Shown: positions 14,168 to 23,100 of the stretch, piece after piece
Layout of the letters: each line of letters opens with the position of its first letter
How positions within the stretch are numbered: position 1 is the first letter of the stretch
DNA from: DAOPZC01 sp035353175
Lineage (GTDB): Bacteria > Verrucomicrobiota > Kiritimatiellia > RFP12 > UBA1067
Assembly: GCA_035353175.1 (NCBI GenBank)
Contig: DAOPZC010000010.1
Location: 1-64,000, forward strand
Reading direction: 5' to 3'
DNA: 64,000 bases
Notes under the pieces: generated by a model
The model's database searches: none
What the model saw: only the letters and a program-made list of their open reading frames with translations
Told to the model about the DNA's origin: nothing
Translations under genes and position numbers: made by a program

Positions 14168-16105
14168 ATGAACACGAAAGCAGCATCGGTGTGCGCGGCG
14201 TGCGTCGCGTTGGCGGCTTGTTTTGACGGATTCGCGGGGGTGCCGGCTGAGCGTCCGGATGCGATGCGTGGCGCTTCGCTTCGCGACGTGCGTCTCCAGG
14301 GAGTTCCCGGCGAGAAGATGCAGACGTTTTTCCGCGAGCGCATTCTCTCGGAGACTGCACAGCGCGATGTCTTTGGCGAGGCGCGCAGCGCGTTCCGCGA
14401 CCGCGACGACGATGAGCGCGTCGTGGTGCCGGGGAAGAAGATGGGGGGACTCTGGCGCGGTGAGTTTTGGGGCAAGCTCATGCTCGGCACGGCGCGCGTT
14501 GCAGACTATCTGCAGGACCCCGCGCTCACGAAGTTCGTGGGTGAGGAGTGCCATCGTCTGATGAAGTACCAGGACGCCGACGGCTACCTCGGAAGCTACG
14601 CGGACAAGGAGAACGTCTGGATCCCCGAGGACGTGAAGCCCGCGATGGCCAAGGTCTACGGCTGGAACACGGTCTGGAATCTCTGGAACCGCAAATACGC
14701 GGTCTGGGCGATGTTGATGGCGTACAAGACCACGGGCGACAGGGAGATCCTCGCGTCCGTCGAGCGTCAGGTGAACCAGATGATCGACATGATGCATCGT
14801 CTGAACCTTTCGCTCTTCGTGACGGGCCAGCCGGAGAAGGTGGGTCTGCCGTCGATGTCCATTCTCAAGCCACTCCTCATGCTCTACACGGAGACGGGAA
14901 ACAGGAAGTACCTCGACTACGCGAAGGAGATGCTGCCGGACTGGGACCGTGCGGATGGCGCGTGCCCGAACTTCTTCCGCAATGCGGACCGCACGGGCCC
15001 GCTCTACACATGGTACCCGAACCCGCAGGCATGGGGAAAGACCTATGAGATGATGAGCTGCTGGGAGGGCCTGCTTGAATACGCCCGCGTGACGGGTGAC
15101 ACCCGTTGCCTCGAGACCGTCGAGAAGCTGCGCGACAACGTGAACCGCACGGAACTCAACGTGCTGGGCGACGTGGGCTATGCGGATCAGTTCTACGGCG
15201 CGGCGGAACAGCCGAACGCCTCCACCGAAGTGTGCGACACGATCCACTGGATTCGCCTCAATCTCGACCTGTTCCTGATGACGGGCGACAAGAAGTACTG
15301 TGATGCGATTGAAATCGCGTATTATAATGCCTTCCTTGCGAGCGTCTATCGGGATGGCACCTGGTCCATGTTCCTCGTACGCGGCGCCACACGCCACAAC
15401 CATGATCGCCAGTGCGGCTATTCCTATAACCACTGCTGTGTGAACAACGTGCCGCGCACGTGGATGGACATGGCGGAGGGCACGGTGACGGTGGATCATT
15501 CAGGTGTCTTCCACGTGAACTTCTATCAGGATGCGAAGGTTACTCTCGACGGCGTTACCTTCGAGATTTCCGGTAACTACCCCGCGTCGAACGCTGTGCG
15601 CGTGAAGACGTCGAAGGTTGTCGCGACGCAGTTCCGCAAGCCGGCGTGGTGCCCGAAGATGGATGTTGAGCAGTCGAAGGATGGGCTTCAGTGGGTACTG
15701 ACGTTCGATATGAATCCGCGTGTCGTGGATGGCCCGGCCGTGACGGTGAAGAAGGAAGGCTGGCACTACGGACGCTACCAGAACAGTGAAACGGCGGAGA
15801 AACTCGGTCTTCAGGACATGTACCGCACGACCTCCGCGGCGACCGTGTGGAATGGCCCACTGCTTCTCGCGAAGTGCCGTCGTACGGGCGCCACAATGAA
15901 TAGTCTGCTGGATCTCTCCACGGTGAATGGCAAGGGCTATTCCGTGAAGCTCACGCCCTGCGCATGCGAGGGCGTGTGGGCGGCGTGGAACGTGGAACTG
16001 ACGAAGCCGGGTGCGCCGACGATCAAGACCCGCGCCTGCGATTACCAGAGTGCGGCGGACGATCCGTTTGGGAAGAGCGCGGTCGTCTTCTCGGTCTGGT
16101 TCTGA
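14168..16105 (+). CDS. GH127 (DUF1680) glycoside hydrolase, beta-L-arabinofuranosidase type
   Basis: 645 aa with an N-terminal export signal; LAAC near residue 18 could be a lipobox. The (alpha/alpha)6 barrel carries the GH127 metal/catalytic set: E354 and C356 (TEVCDT) and the vicinal C423-C424 (HCCVNN), with spacing close to that of Bifidobacterium HypBA1 (E338, C340, C417, C418). In the family the second-site Cys is the nucleophile in L-arabinofuranose release. The start at 14168 is preferred over 14114 because the signal peptide begins there. There is no Shine-Dalgarno, only a T8 tract directly before the ATG, unlike neighbouring genes. It is flanked by 52-bp direct repeats. Confidence 0.88.
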   Translation: MNTKAASVCAACVALAACFDGFAGVPAERPDAMRGASLRDVRLQGVPGEKMQTFFRERILSETAQRDVFGEARSAFRDRDDDERVVVPGKKMGGLWRGEFWGKLMLGTARVADYLQDPALTKFVGEECHRLMKYQDADGYLGSYADKENVWIPEDVKPAMAKVYGWNTVWNLWNRKYAVWAMLMAYKTTGDREILASVERQVNQMIDMMHRLNLSLFVTGQPEKVGLPSMSILKPLLMLYTETGNRKYLDYAKEMLPDWDRADGACPNFFRNADRTGPLYTWYPNPQAWGKTYEMMSCWEGLLEYARVTGDTRCLETVEKLRDNVNRTELNVLGDVGYADQFYGAAEQPNASTEVCDTIHWIRLNLDLFLMTGDKKYCDAIEIAYYNAFLASVYRDGTWSMFLVRGATRHNHDRQCGYSYNHCCVNNVPRTWMDMAEGTVTVDHSGVFHVNFYQDAKVTLDGVTFEISGNYPASNAVRVKTSKVVATQFRKPAWCPKMDVEQSKDGLQWVLTFDMNPRVVDGPAVTVKKEGWHYGRYQNSETAEKLGLQDMYRTTSAATVWNGPLLLAKCRRTGATMNSLLDLSTVNGKGYSVKLTPCACEGVWAAWNVELTKPGAPTIKTRACDYQSAADDPFGKSAVVFSVWF

Positions 16106-16125
16106 CGCGCCTTTCAGGATGGCCG

Positions 16126-16177
16126 GAAGGGACAGGACTACAAGCTGCGTTTTCGAGGGAGCGGCGGGATGCGGGGC
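16126..16177. repeat. Right member of the 52-bp direct repeat flanking the GH127 gene
   Basis: Same orientation as 14062-14113, 2,064 bp away, beginning 20 bp after the GH127 stop codon. It shares the identical 19-base core at 16139-16157. No transposase or integrase gene is visible beside it, so the origin of the repeat is unknown. Confidence 0.8.
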
Positions 16178-16228
16178 GGGCGGACAACGGTAATTATGAC
16201 AAGCCGCGGGACGGGGTGAACGGCTTAT

Positions 16229-16930
16229 TCACCTCGCCGTGTAAATCAGGTAAAGCCCGCCCAGCAGGACCAGCACTCCGCAGACCTTCTTCAGGATTAA
16301 CGCACCTTTGGACTTCTCGTTCCAGTTCAGGTAGTTCTGCACCGCCTCGCTGAAGGTCCCCGCCATCACGATCACGCCGCAGTGCCCCGCGCCGTACAGC
16401 ACCAGCAGCAGCACGCCGTATGGGAGATTCGTCGATGCCAGCCGGAAGGTCACGCCCAGCATCGGCGCCATGTAGGCGAACGTGCACGGCCCGAGGGCCA
16501 CGCCGAAGACCAGTCCCAGCACGAACGCCGCCAGCATGCCCTTGCTCTTGATGCCCGGCTGCGCCGCGTTGGGCAGCGGCAGCCGGATCACCTCCAGCAA
16601 ATACAGGCCCACCGCAAAGAAGATCGCGGCCACCGCGTAGTTGCCCCAGCGTCCCACATCGCCCATCATCCGTCCCGCCGCCGCCGTGATCGCTCCGATC
16701 ACCCCGATGGTGATCAGGATGCCCAGCGAGAAGAGCAGCGAGATCGAGAAGGCCCGCCGCGTGGTCATGCGCCCTTGCTGGTCGATGAACCCCACGATCA
16801 GCGGGATACTCGCGAGATGACACGGGCTGAGCACGATGCTCAGGATGCCCCACACCACCGCCGCCGTCATCGCGATCGCCGGCGTTCCCTCCACCGCCCG
16901 CGTCAGCGCGGCAAACAAATCACTCAACAT
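16229..16930 (-). CDS. ccdA: CcdA-family cytochrome c biogenesis/thiol transport protein
   Basis: 233 aa with six transmembrane helices. The two conserved Cys-Pro motif regions of CcdA are present: SPCHLASIP in helix 1 and GPCTFAYMAP in helix 4. It would move reducing equivalents from cytoplasmic thioredoxin across the membrane. It is the last gene of the second arsR operon, 189 bp behind a membrane-anchored thioredoxin that is its likely partner. Confidence 0.92.
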   Translation of the reverse strand: MLSDLFAALTRAVEGTPAIAMTAAVVWGILSIVLSPCHLASIPLIVGFIDQQGRMTTRRAFSISLLFSLGILITIGVIGAITAAAGRMMGDVGRWGNYAVAAIFFAVGLYLLEVIRLPLPNAAQPGIKSKGMLAAFVLGLVFGVALGPCTFAYMAPMLGVTFRLASTNLPYGVLLLVLYGAGHCGVIVMAGTFSEAVQNYLNWNEKSKGALILKKVCGVLVLLGGLYLIYTAR

Positions 16931-16956
16931 CTATGACTCCTTTCACACAGCGAGAC

Positions 16957-17130
16957 TGGAATGATGGAATACTGGAACAGTGGACTGTTGAGGATTCCGT
17001 TAGCCGCAATCCGTTCTCAAACACTTCGCGTCTCCGCGTCACTGCGTTAAACAACCGGGCACTGTCCTGTTTCCAGTTTCAAGTTTCCCAGCGCACGCTT
17101 CCAGCATTCCCTCCTTCCACTATTCCGCCT
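16957..17130. repeat. Inverted repeat module TGGAATGATGGAAT / ATTCC-type
   Basis: TGGAATGATGGAATACTGG begins at 16957, and an imperfect inverted partner (CCAGCATTCCCTCCTTCC and on to ATTCC) ends at 17130. A second motif, TTTCCAGTTTCAAGTTTCCC, lies at 17070-17089. The right arm overlaps the end of the thioredoxin gene and contains its stop codon (CTA on the plus strand at 17120). A near-identical module occurs at 27667-27781 and also carries a stop codon. Related TTTCCA/TGGAAA motifs lie at about 17975-18070. This looks like a dispersed intergenic repeat family. Confidence 0.6.
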
Positions 17131-17551
17131 TGCCGCTTCCTACGCCGAATTCCTTCCACTTGCCGAGGATGTCCTCCTTTGAGAAGAAGCCCTCGTGCCG
17201 GAACAGCTCCTTGCCGTCGGCACCGTAGAAGATCTGCGTGGGGATCAGGTTGATGCCGTACTGCTTCCCGGCGTCCGGATTCTCCCACACGTCGATGAAC
17301 TCCGTCTTGAACGTCTCCCCGCAGGTCGCCTTGAGATCGTCGAGGATCGGTTTCATCATCTTGCACGGGATGCACTTCCCCGCGCCCAGGTCAACGAGCC
17401 TCGGCAGCGTTTTTCCCTGCGGGGCCGATACCTCAACGGCCGTCTTCGCCGCCGCCCCGGCCGGCTCCGCCTTCTTCCCCTGCTTCAGCAACACAATGGC
17501 CGCCGCCGCGACGACGACCGCCCCGATAATCGCCATGTTCTTCACATTCAT
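17120..17551 (-). CDS. Membrane-anchored thioredoxin-like protein
   Basis: 143 aa. N-terminal signal anchor (about residues 5-22), Ala-rich linker, then a thioredoxin fold with active site CIPC in GAGKCIPCKMMKPIL and the cis-Pro segment LIPTQIFY. An extracytoplasmic location is likely. The start at 17551 is chosen for its AAGGGGGG Shine-Dalgarno and the immediate signal anchor. It lies between the DGC-domain gene and ccdA and probably receives electrons from CcdA. Confidence 0.9.
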   Translation of the reverse strand: MNVKNMAIIGAVVVAAAAIVLLKQGKKAEPAGAAAKTAVEVSAPQGKTLPRLVDLGAGKCIPCKMMKPILDDLKATCGETFKTEFIDVWENPDAGKQYGINLIPTQIFYGADGKELFRHEGFFSKEDILGKWKEFGVGSGKAE

Positions 17552-17571
17552 CTTGCCCCCCCTTTTCTGTT

Positions 17572-17949
17572 TTAATAGGCCAGTTTCGCCGCGCCCGCCG
17601 CGGCGGCCTTTTCGATCGCCTCGGGAGAGAGCGGCGTCTTGCCCTTTTCCATGCCGAGATCCGCCAGCTGCAGGTGCTCGAATCCAGAGAAGCCCGCCTG
17701 CTCCAGCGTCAGCTTCACGCAGTTCAGCGGGCACCCGTCGATGGCCAGCATCTTGGCGGCCGCCCCGGTCGTGGCCATGATCCCGGACACGCGCCCGCCG
17801 ATCCCCGCGAGGCAGAACATCTTGCCCGTCCCGTCCCGCGTCATCTTCCGCGCCGCCTGGTCAGCCACCGCGCCCACATCCGCCGCGCCCGAGCAGGCGA
17901 AAACCAGCTTCGGGGCCGTCCCGCACGCGCACACGTTTTTCTCGCTCAT
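17572..17949 (-). CDS. DGC-domain (putative zinc-binding) protein
   Basis: 125 aa. An N-terminal CACG is followed by VFACSGAADVG and IDGCPLNCVKLTLEQAG, the signature Asp-Gly-Cys core of the DGC family (conserved Cys residues thought to bind zinc or another metal). No enzymatic activity is established for the family. It lies between two thioredoxin genes in an ArsR-controlled operon, so thiol-metal chemistry is plausible. The start at 17949 drops a 24-residue unconserved extension. Confidence 0.85.
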   Translation of the reverse strand: MSEKNVCACGTAPKLVFACSGAADVGAVADQAARKMTRDGTGKMFCLAGIGGRVSGIMATTGAAAKMLAIDGCPLNCVKLTLEQAGFSGFEHLQLADLGMEKGKTPLSPEAIEKAAAAGAAKLAY

Positions 17950-18078
17950 CGTATCACTCCCTTCGTGGTTTCGCGAAACTGGAAACTCGTGACATGGGAC
18001 AAGGCTTACCGTTCGCTCCACAAGAAGCCACCCCTGCCCGTGTTCTCGCCTCCCCAGTTTCCAATTTCAAGTTTCCCG

Positions 18079-18306
18079 TCACAAATACTTCCGGATCTCG
18101 TCAGGCCTCAGAACCTTGCCGGCGCTCTTGACGACCCCGTCCACCGCCAGGGCAGGCGTGATCATCACGCCCATTTTCATGATGTCCGCGATCTGGTCGA
18201 CCTTCTGGACCGTCGCCTCAATCCCCGCCGCCTTGACCGCCGCTTCGGCGTTGGCCATCAGCGCTTTGCACTTCGGGCACCCCGTGCCCAGAATCTGAAT
18301 CTTCAT
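18079..18306 (-). CDS. Small thioredoxin-fold redox protein (thioredoxin_3 type)
   Basis: 75 aa. MKIQILGTGCPKCK carries the CPKC active site near the N-terminus, and GVMITPALAVDG contains the cis-Pro. This is the short redox-active disulfide protein family that recurs directly beside ArsP-type permeases and ArsR regulators. It probably keeps cysteines of the permease, or a metalloid substrate, reduced. The frame upstream of 18306 is a low-complexity extension and was excluded. Confidence 0.9.
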   Translation of the reverse strand: MKIQILGTGCPKCKALMANAEAAVKAAGIEATVQKVDQIADIMKMGVMITPALAVDGVVKSAGKVLRPDEIRKYL

Positions 18307-18367
18307 GATTTTTTCCTCATTTCTTCGAATCGGACGGATCCGTCTGATCGGCCCGATCCGTTCGATC

Positions 18368-19666
18368 TTAAAACAGCATCCCAAACACCCACCCCACCAG
18401 CGTCGCGAGTACGATCACCAACGACACGAACGCCACCGTCTTTTTGGGCCCCAGCACACTGTTGATGACTAGCATGCTCGGCAGGCTCAGAGCCGGTCCG
18501 GCCAGCAGCAACGCCAGCGCGGGGCCCTTACCCATGCCCGAGCCCATCAGCCCCTGGATGATCGGCACCTCGGTCAGCGTCGCGAAGTACATGAAAGCCC
18601 CCGCGAACGAAGCCAGGAAGTTCGCCCGCAGCGAGTTGCCGCCCACGGCCTTCGCCACCCACTCCGACGGGATCATGCCCTCCTCGCCCACCCGGCCCAG
18701 CAGGAAACCCGCCACCACCACGCCGATCAACAGTAATGGCAGAATCTGCTTCGCGAAGGTCCAGGACGACTCGAACCACTGCCCGCCCTCGCCTTTGTCC
18801 GTCGCCGTCAGCCACGCCAGGCCCAGCGAACCGACGGTGAAGGCCGCCAGCGGATTGCCGCCCGTGCCCAGCGCCGTCAGCGCTGTCGCGGCCGCCACCA
18901 GGCCGACCTTCCACAGGCGCATCTTGAACCACGCCACCAGCATCACGCCGAGCCCCGCCGAGAAGGCTGCCGTGAGGATCCACTTCGCGCCGTAGAGCGC
19001 GGCCCACACGCCTTCCGGGTTCTGCGGCTTGCCGAAGTTCGCGAAGACCAGAATCAGAACCATCGCGGCGAAATAGAGCGACGTCTGCCACAGCGGGCGC
19101 CCGCCCTCCTCCTCCGGCATCTGGATCGCCGCCGCGAGCTTCGCCGCCTCCTCGCGCCGGAACATCAGGTGCATCGCGTAGCCGACCACCACGCTGAACG
19201 ACACCGCGCCGACCGCCCGCGCGAGGCCCAGCTCCGGCCCCAGAATCCGCGCCGTCATGATCATGGCGAGCACGTTGATCGCCGGCCCCGAGTAGAGGAA
19301 CGCGCACGCCGGCCCCAAGCCTGCGCCCATGCGGTAGATCCCCGTGAAGAGCGGCAGGATCGTGCAGGAACAGACCGCCAGGATGCTGCCCGACACCGCG
19401 GCCACACCGTACGCCAGCACCTTCTTGGCTCCCGGCCCCAAGTATTTCATCACCGCCGCCTGGTTCACAAACACGCCGATCGCGCCCGCGATGAAGAAAG
19501 CCGGTATCAGGCAGAGCAGCACGCGCCCCCGCGCGCACCACTTGACCAGATGCGCCGCCTCCAGCAGCGCGTGGTCAAACCTCGCGGCCCCCACCGGCAG
19601 ATAGAAGCAGGCCAGGAAGACCGCCACGATCCACACCAACTTTTTCCACTCGCTCTTCCAGTCCAT
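18368..19666 (-). CDS. arsP: ArsP-type permease (DUF318 family)
   Basis: 432 aa with about ten transmembrane helices. The central CSCTILPLFTGIYRMGAGLG and YSGPAINVLAM segments are family hallmarks, with vicinal-type cysteines (CSC) facing the pore. ArsP proteins export trivalent organoarsenicals such as methylarsenite, but the family is broad, so substrate is inferred from the arsR neighbour. It starts 3 bp after the arsR stop. A diverged partial copy of its first 97 codons occurs at 27358-27654. Confidence 0.85.
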   Translation of the reverse strand: MDWKSEWKKLVWIVAVFLACFYLPVGAARFDHALLEAAHLVKWCARGRVLLCLIPAFFIAGAIGVFVNQAAVMKYLGPGAKKVLAYGVAAVSGSILAVCSCTILPLFTGIYRMGAGLGPACAFLYSGPAINVLAMIMTARILGPELGLARAVGAVSFSVVVGYAMHLMFRREEAAKLAAAIQMPEEEGGRPLWQTSLYFAAMVLILVFANFGKPQNPEGVWAALYGAKWILTAAFSAGLGVMLVAWFKMRLWKVGLVAAATALTALGTGGNPLAAFTVGSLGLAWLTATDKGEGGQWFESSWTFAKQILPLLLIGVVVAGFLLGRVGEEGMIPSEWVAKAVGGNSLRANFLASFAGAFMYFATLTEVPIIQGLMGSGMGKGPALALLLAGPALSLPSMLVINSVLGPKKTVAFVSLVIVLATLVGWVFGMLF

Positions 19667-19669
19667 AAA

Positions 19670-19966
19670 TCAGCCTTCCCCCTTGATCACCGCCTCGACG
19701 CAGTGCATGAATTTCAGAACGCAAGGCACTTTCAGGGAGTAGAACACCTGCTTGCCGCGCTTGTCGTCCGCCACGACGCCGGCGTTTTTCAGCACGAGCA
19801 AGTGCTTGGAAACGGTTGAGAAATCCAAACCGAGACCCTCCACCAGCTCACATACACAACGTTCGCCGCCCTCCAGCTGCTGCACCATCCAGAGTCGCGC
19901 CGGATGAGCCAACGCTTTGAGCACCTTCGTTTTCGCCGCCAGCATCGCTGTCTCCGTTTTCGTCAT
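19670..19966 (-). CDS. arsR: ArsR-family repressor of the arsP operon
   Basis: 98 aa. The winged HTH has GERCVCELVE (C37, C39), the E. coli type arsenite site, and the recognition helix DFSTVSKHLLVL, plus C82 and C89 near the end. It should bind the perfect dyad at 19989-20008 and repress its own operon until trivalent arsenic binds. It differs clearly in sequence and operator from the repressor at 12703, so the two operons are probably regulated independently. Confidence 0.93.
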   Translation of the reverse strand: MTKTETAMLAAKTKVLKALAHPARLWMVQQLEGGERCVCELVEGLGLDFSTVSKHLLVLKNAGVVADDKRGKQVFYSLKVPCVLKFMHCVEAVIKGEG

Positions 19967-19988
19967 GACGCACCGCCTTCGTTTTGTT

Positions 19989-20025
19989 ATTTGGTATAAT
20001 AACCAAATGACGGCCGCGCCGTCAA
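19989..20025 (-). promoter_or_regulatory. Promoter/operator of the arsR-arsP operon
   Basis: On the minus strand: -35 TTGACG (20020-20025), 18-bp spacer, -10 TATTAT (19996-20001). The -10 box is the centre of the perfect dyad ATTTGGT-ATAATA-ACCAAAT (19989-20008, plus-strand sense). Repressor binding would occlude RNA polymerase. The operator differs from the TTCGTTATATG type of the hgc/ars island. Confidence 0.85.
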
Positions 20026-20174
20026 CTCCCGGCTGAATCGTTCGCTTTAGGTAGGACTATCCTTCCGCATGTGCCATGGCGCTCGCACCGCTCCCCCTTG
20101 AAAGTAAGGCGCGAGACATCAATACGTCTTTGCATAGACCCCATAGTAGATGTTCCGCTCTGAAGACATAATTG

Positions 20175-23100
20175 TCACGGTGCGGCGGTGATGACGCGCC
20201 AGTTTGCGGGAACGGCGTCCTCGCGGATGAGCTTGCCGTCCGTGCGACGCCAGGAGATGCGCACAAGCCCGTCCGCCACAGGCAATGTGGCGGCGCACTG
20301 CGTGAGCGACGCCGTGGGTTCGCGCAGCACCACGCGCCGACCGACGTGGTCGAGTTCGGCGATGCCCAACACATCGCGGCACATCAACACAACCGCGTAG
20401 CTCGTAAACGCATGGCAGCGGCTGTCGTGTCCGTCGGCAAACTCCCACAGCGTGCCGCTCTCCTCCGCCATGCTCCCGAGATAGCCCTTGATTTCACGGA
20501 CAACGGTATCCGCACGGCCGGCTTTCCCGAGCAGATCAAGGCGCAGAAGACGACCGAAGAACATGTCCGAGGGGAAAATGTCAGGATGCTTTTTCAAGCC
20601 CGGGCCAAACTCCTCCGTCATCGTGCGCCAGAGTGCCGCATGCGTCTGGGGCGTGGCTGTACCGAAGAAAAACGCATAGTACTGACAGGTCTCCGTGCGG
20701 TCGGGCACGAGCTTGAGCGTTCCATCCTTCTCGCGCAGCGCCTGATCATGGAACCAGGTGCCGTCGAATGACTGCTCGCGCACTTTCGCGCGCACGCGCG
20801 CCGCCTTCGCCGCGAGGTCCGGACGCCCGTAGAGACGGTCCACGCGGTCGAGCGTGGCCGCCCATAACATGTTCACGGGATAATTCACGCCCTTCACGAG
20901 TTGGTTCGCATGCGACCACTCGACGAAAACCCATCCCGGCAGGTCTTCCAAAAGTCCGTCCGCGTTCTCGCTTTTCGCTAGGAACGCAACGTTTCCCTCC
21001 ACGCGCGCCTTTACAAATCGCTTAAACGATTCCGCATCTTTCCCCGCCCGCGCAGCATATTCGCCGCACTGAAGGATATACCACATCGTCCACGTCGGAA
21101 GCATCGAGCTGCCTGGAAACTGCGAAGGCATGGGGTCCTTTAAACCGAGGCGCGCGAAGTTCTCAAGGTAACACTTCTCAATCGCGAAGTCGCCCGTGAG
21201 CCAAGCGCCCGTATGCGACGTAAACCACGTGTCGCACAGCCAGCCCGAACGTTCGCGACTGGGACAATCCGTATACACGTCCACGGCATTTTGTGCGAAT
21301 GACGCGCATGCGGCCGCCAAAATTTTCTCAACGAGCGGGTCCGAGCAGCTGAAGCTGGCCTTCAGCGCGGCGCGATTGCGAAGACGACGCAAATGCGGCG
21401 CGGAAATTTGCGCCGCTCCGCTTTCCATCCACGCACGGACATACTTCATGGTGTAGGGCTCGAACGTCTCCACGTCGTACACGCCTGGCTTAAGAAAATC
21501 CCAAGCGATGCGGTTCATCATCGCGTGCCAGCAATTTGAAGGATTGCCGTTGCGGAAGAGGTCCAGCTTACCGTTCGTCAGAGCTTCGTCGAACTGGATC
21601 ACGAGACGTCCCGGCTGTGTGCAGACCACCCGTACACCGACGAAGCCCGTGTCGATTGCCGGCAGCGCGTAGAGGGAACGTCCGTCGCCATCGGCAGAGA
21701 GACCGAACGCCGCGTTGATCGACGTGTCCGGATAAGGCACTTCACGCGGCAGGTACAGGACGGGCGGCGTTGCGGCGAGTTCAAGCGCGGGCGCTTCCGG
21801 ACCGCCGAGCGTCCAGGCCTCGACGGCAAAACCGCGTTGGCGGCTGTAGACGGGCCCTGTCTTCGCGCGCGGCAGCTCACGCGCCGTAAACGCCTGCGGC
21901 GTGGCGGCCAGCACGCGCGTGCCGTCCACCACTTCAGCCTGAATGAATGCAGGCTGATCGATGTACTGCATGGAGTGCGTGTTGTAGCCTGCTACGTCGA
22001 GTTCAATTGTATTCACGCCCGACGTGGCCGCGAGCGGCCATTCATCGACGCGAAACCAGCCGCCCGCCGTCCGCGCGGGGCCGTGGCCCACGAACGCGCC
22101 GTTCAGCTTCGCTCGGTAAACCGAAGATCCCGTGAGGCGCAACACGGGCTGTCCCGCGCCGTCCCAGGCGAACGACGCGCGGAACCCCACGGAGAGATTC
22201 TTCTCCTGCGTGCGGCCTTTGGGCCATGTGGGTTTTGCCGCCTGCCAGGCCGGGGCGCTCCCTGCCAGCTCCTCCGCATCCCAATCATAGTCGCCATTCG
22301 TTCCATCGCCGAATCGCCATTTCGCCGGGCGAAGCGTGTCCTGCCAGTCAAGCGGCTCGGCCGTGGGGACACGCATCGACGCCCGCCGGAACGCCATTCC
22401 CAAAGCGCGGGCCACGTCGGGATCTGTCGCCAAGCCGCGCTTCCAGCTGACGAAGAGCGCCGTCCCGCTGCGCGAAACGAGATCCAGCCACTGGCGATTC
22501 AGGTGCCACGGAACGTCGCCTTTTTTGACGAGCCCCACGCAATCGCCGTCGTTGGAATAGAAGATGCCGTCCTGAATGGCCCGCATGCCCATCGTATTGG
22601 GACCCATCTTGCGCGTCCGTTCCCACTCCTTCCCGCTCGTATCATCCCCAATGCGCTGAAGCTCGAACACGCCGGCCGCGAAATGGTCGATGGCATTGCA
22701 CCCGATGATATACATGTTGTCCCCGGCCGCCTCGCGCATCACGCGATAGAGGCCGCAGACGACTTCGGCCGTCGTCCGGGTACGGTCGCGCCAACTCGTT
22801 TTCAGCTTCTTGACAGGCGACTCCTCCAACTCATATCCCCAGGTGAAGTTCCAATCGTACGTGATGAAATCGATTTTGACGAGTTCCATGCCCCAGTCCG
22901 CGAACTGACGCATCTCGGAACGGATGCGCCGCGCCCATTTGGGATCTGTGGGATCGATCGGCTGTTCGCCCTCGCCGGCATCCGGATAAAACGGGCGATA
23001 CCAAAGCCCCGGCCGTGCGCCCAGCGCCTTCACCCGCCGCGCGAACTCATCCATCGCCATGTCCCACTTCGGGCGCGAACGCCCCCACTGTTCGCCATCC

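Larger units (their letters stand above)
19408..20053. repeat. Proximal copy of a ~650-bp direct repeat (arsR-arsP 5' region)
   Basis: This segment (permease N-terminal codons, arsR2 and its promoter) is repeated in the same orientation at 27396-28053. 19408-19612 is essentially identical to 27396-27600. The permease start codons and the arsR-permease junction differ, and the distal arsR has lost 111 bp. The two copies bracket the glycan operon at 20175-26873. Confidence 0.85.

Noticed and set aside
14006..15499. 497-codon minus-strand open frame opposite GH127
   Set aside because: It lacks domain features, while the plus-strand GH127 frame has the complete catalytic set.
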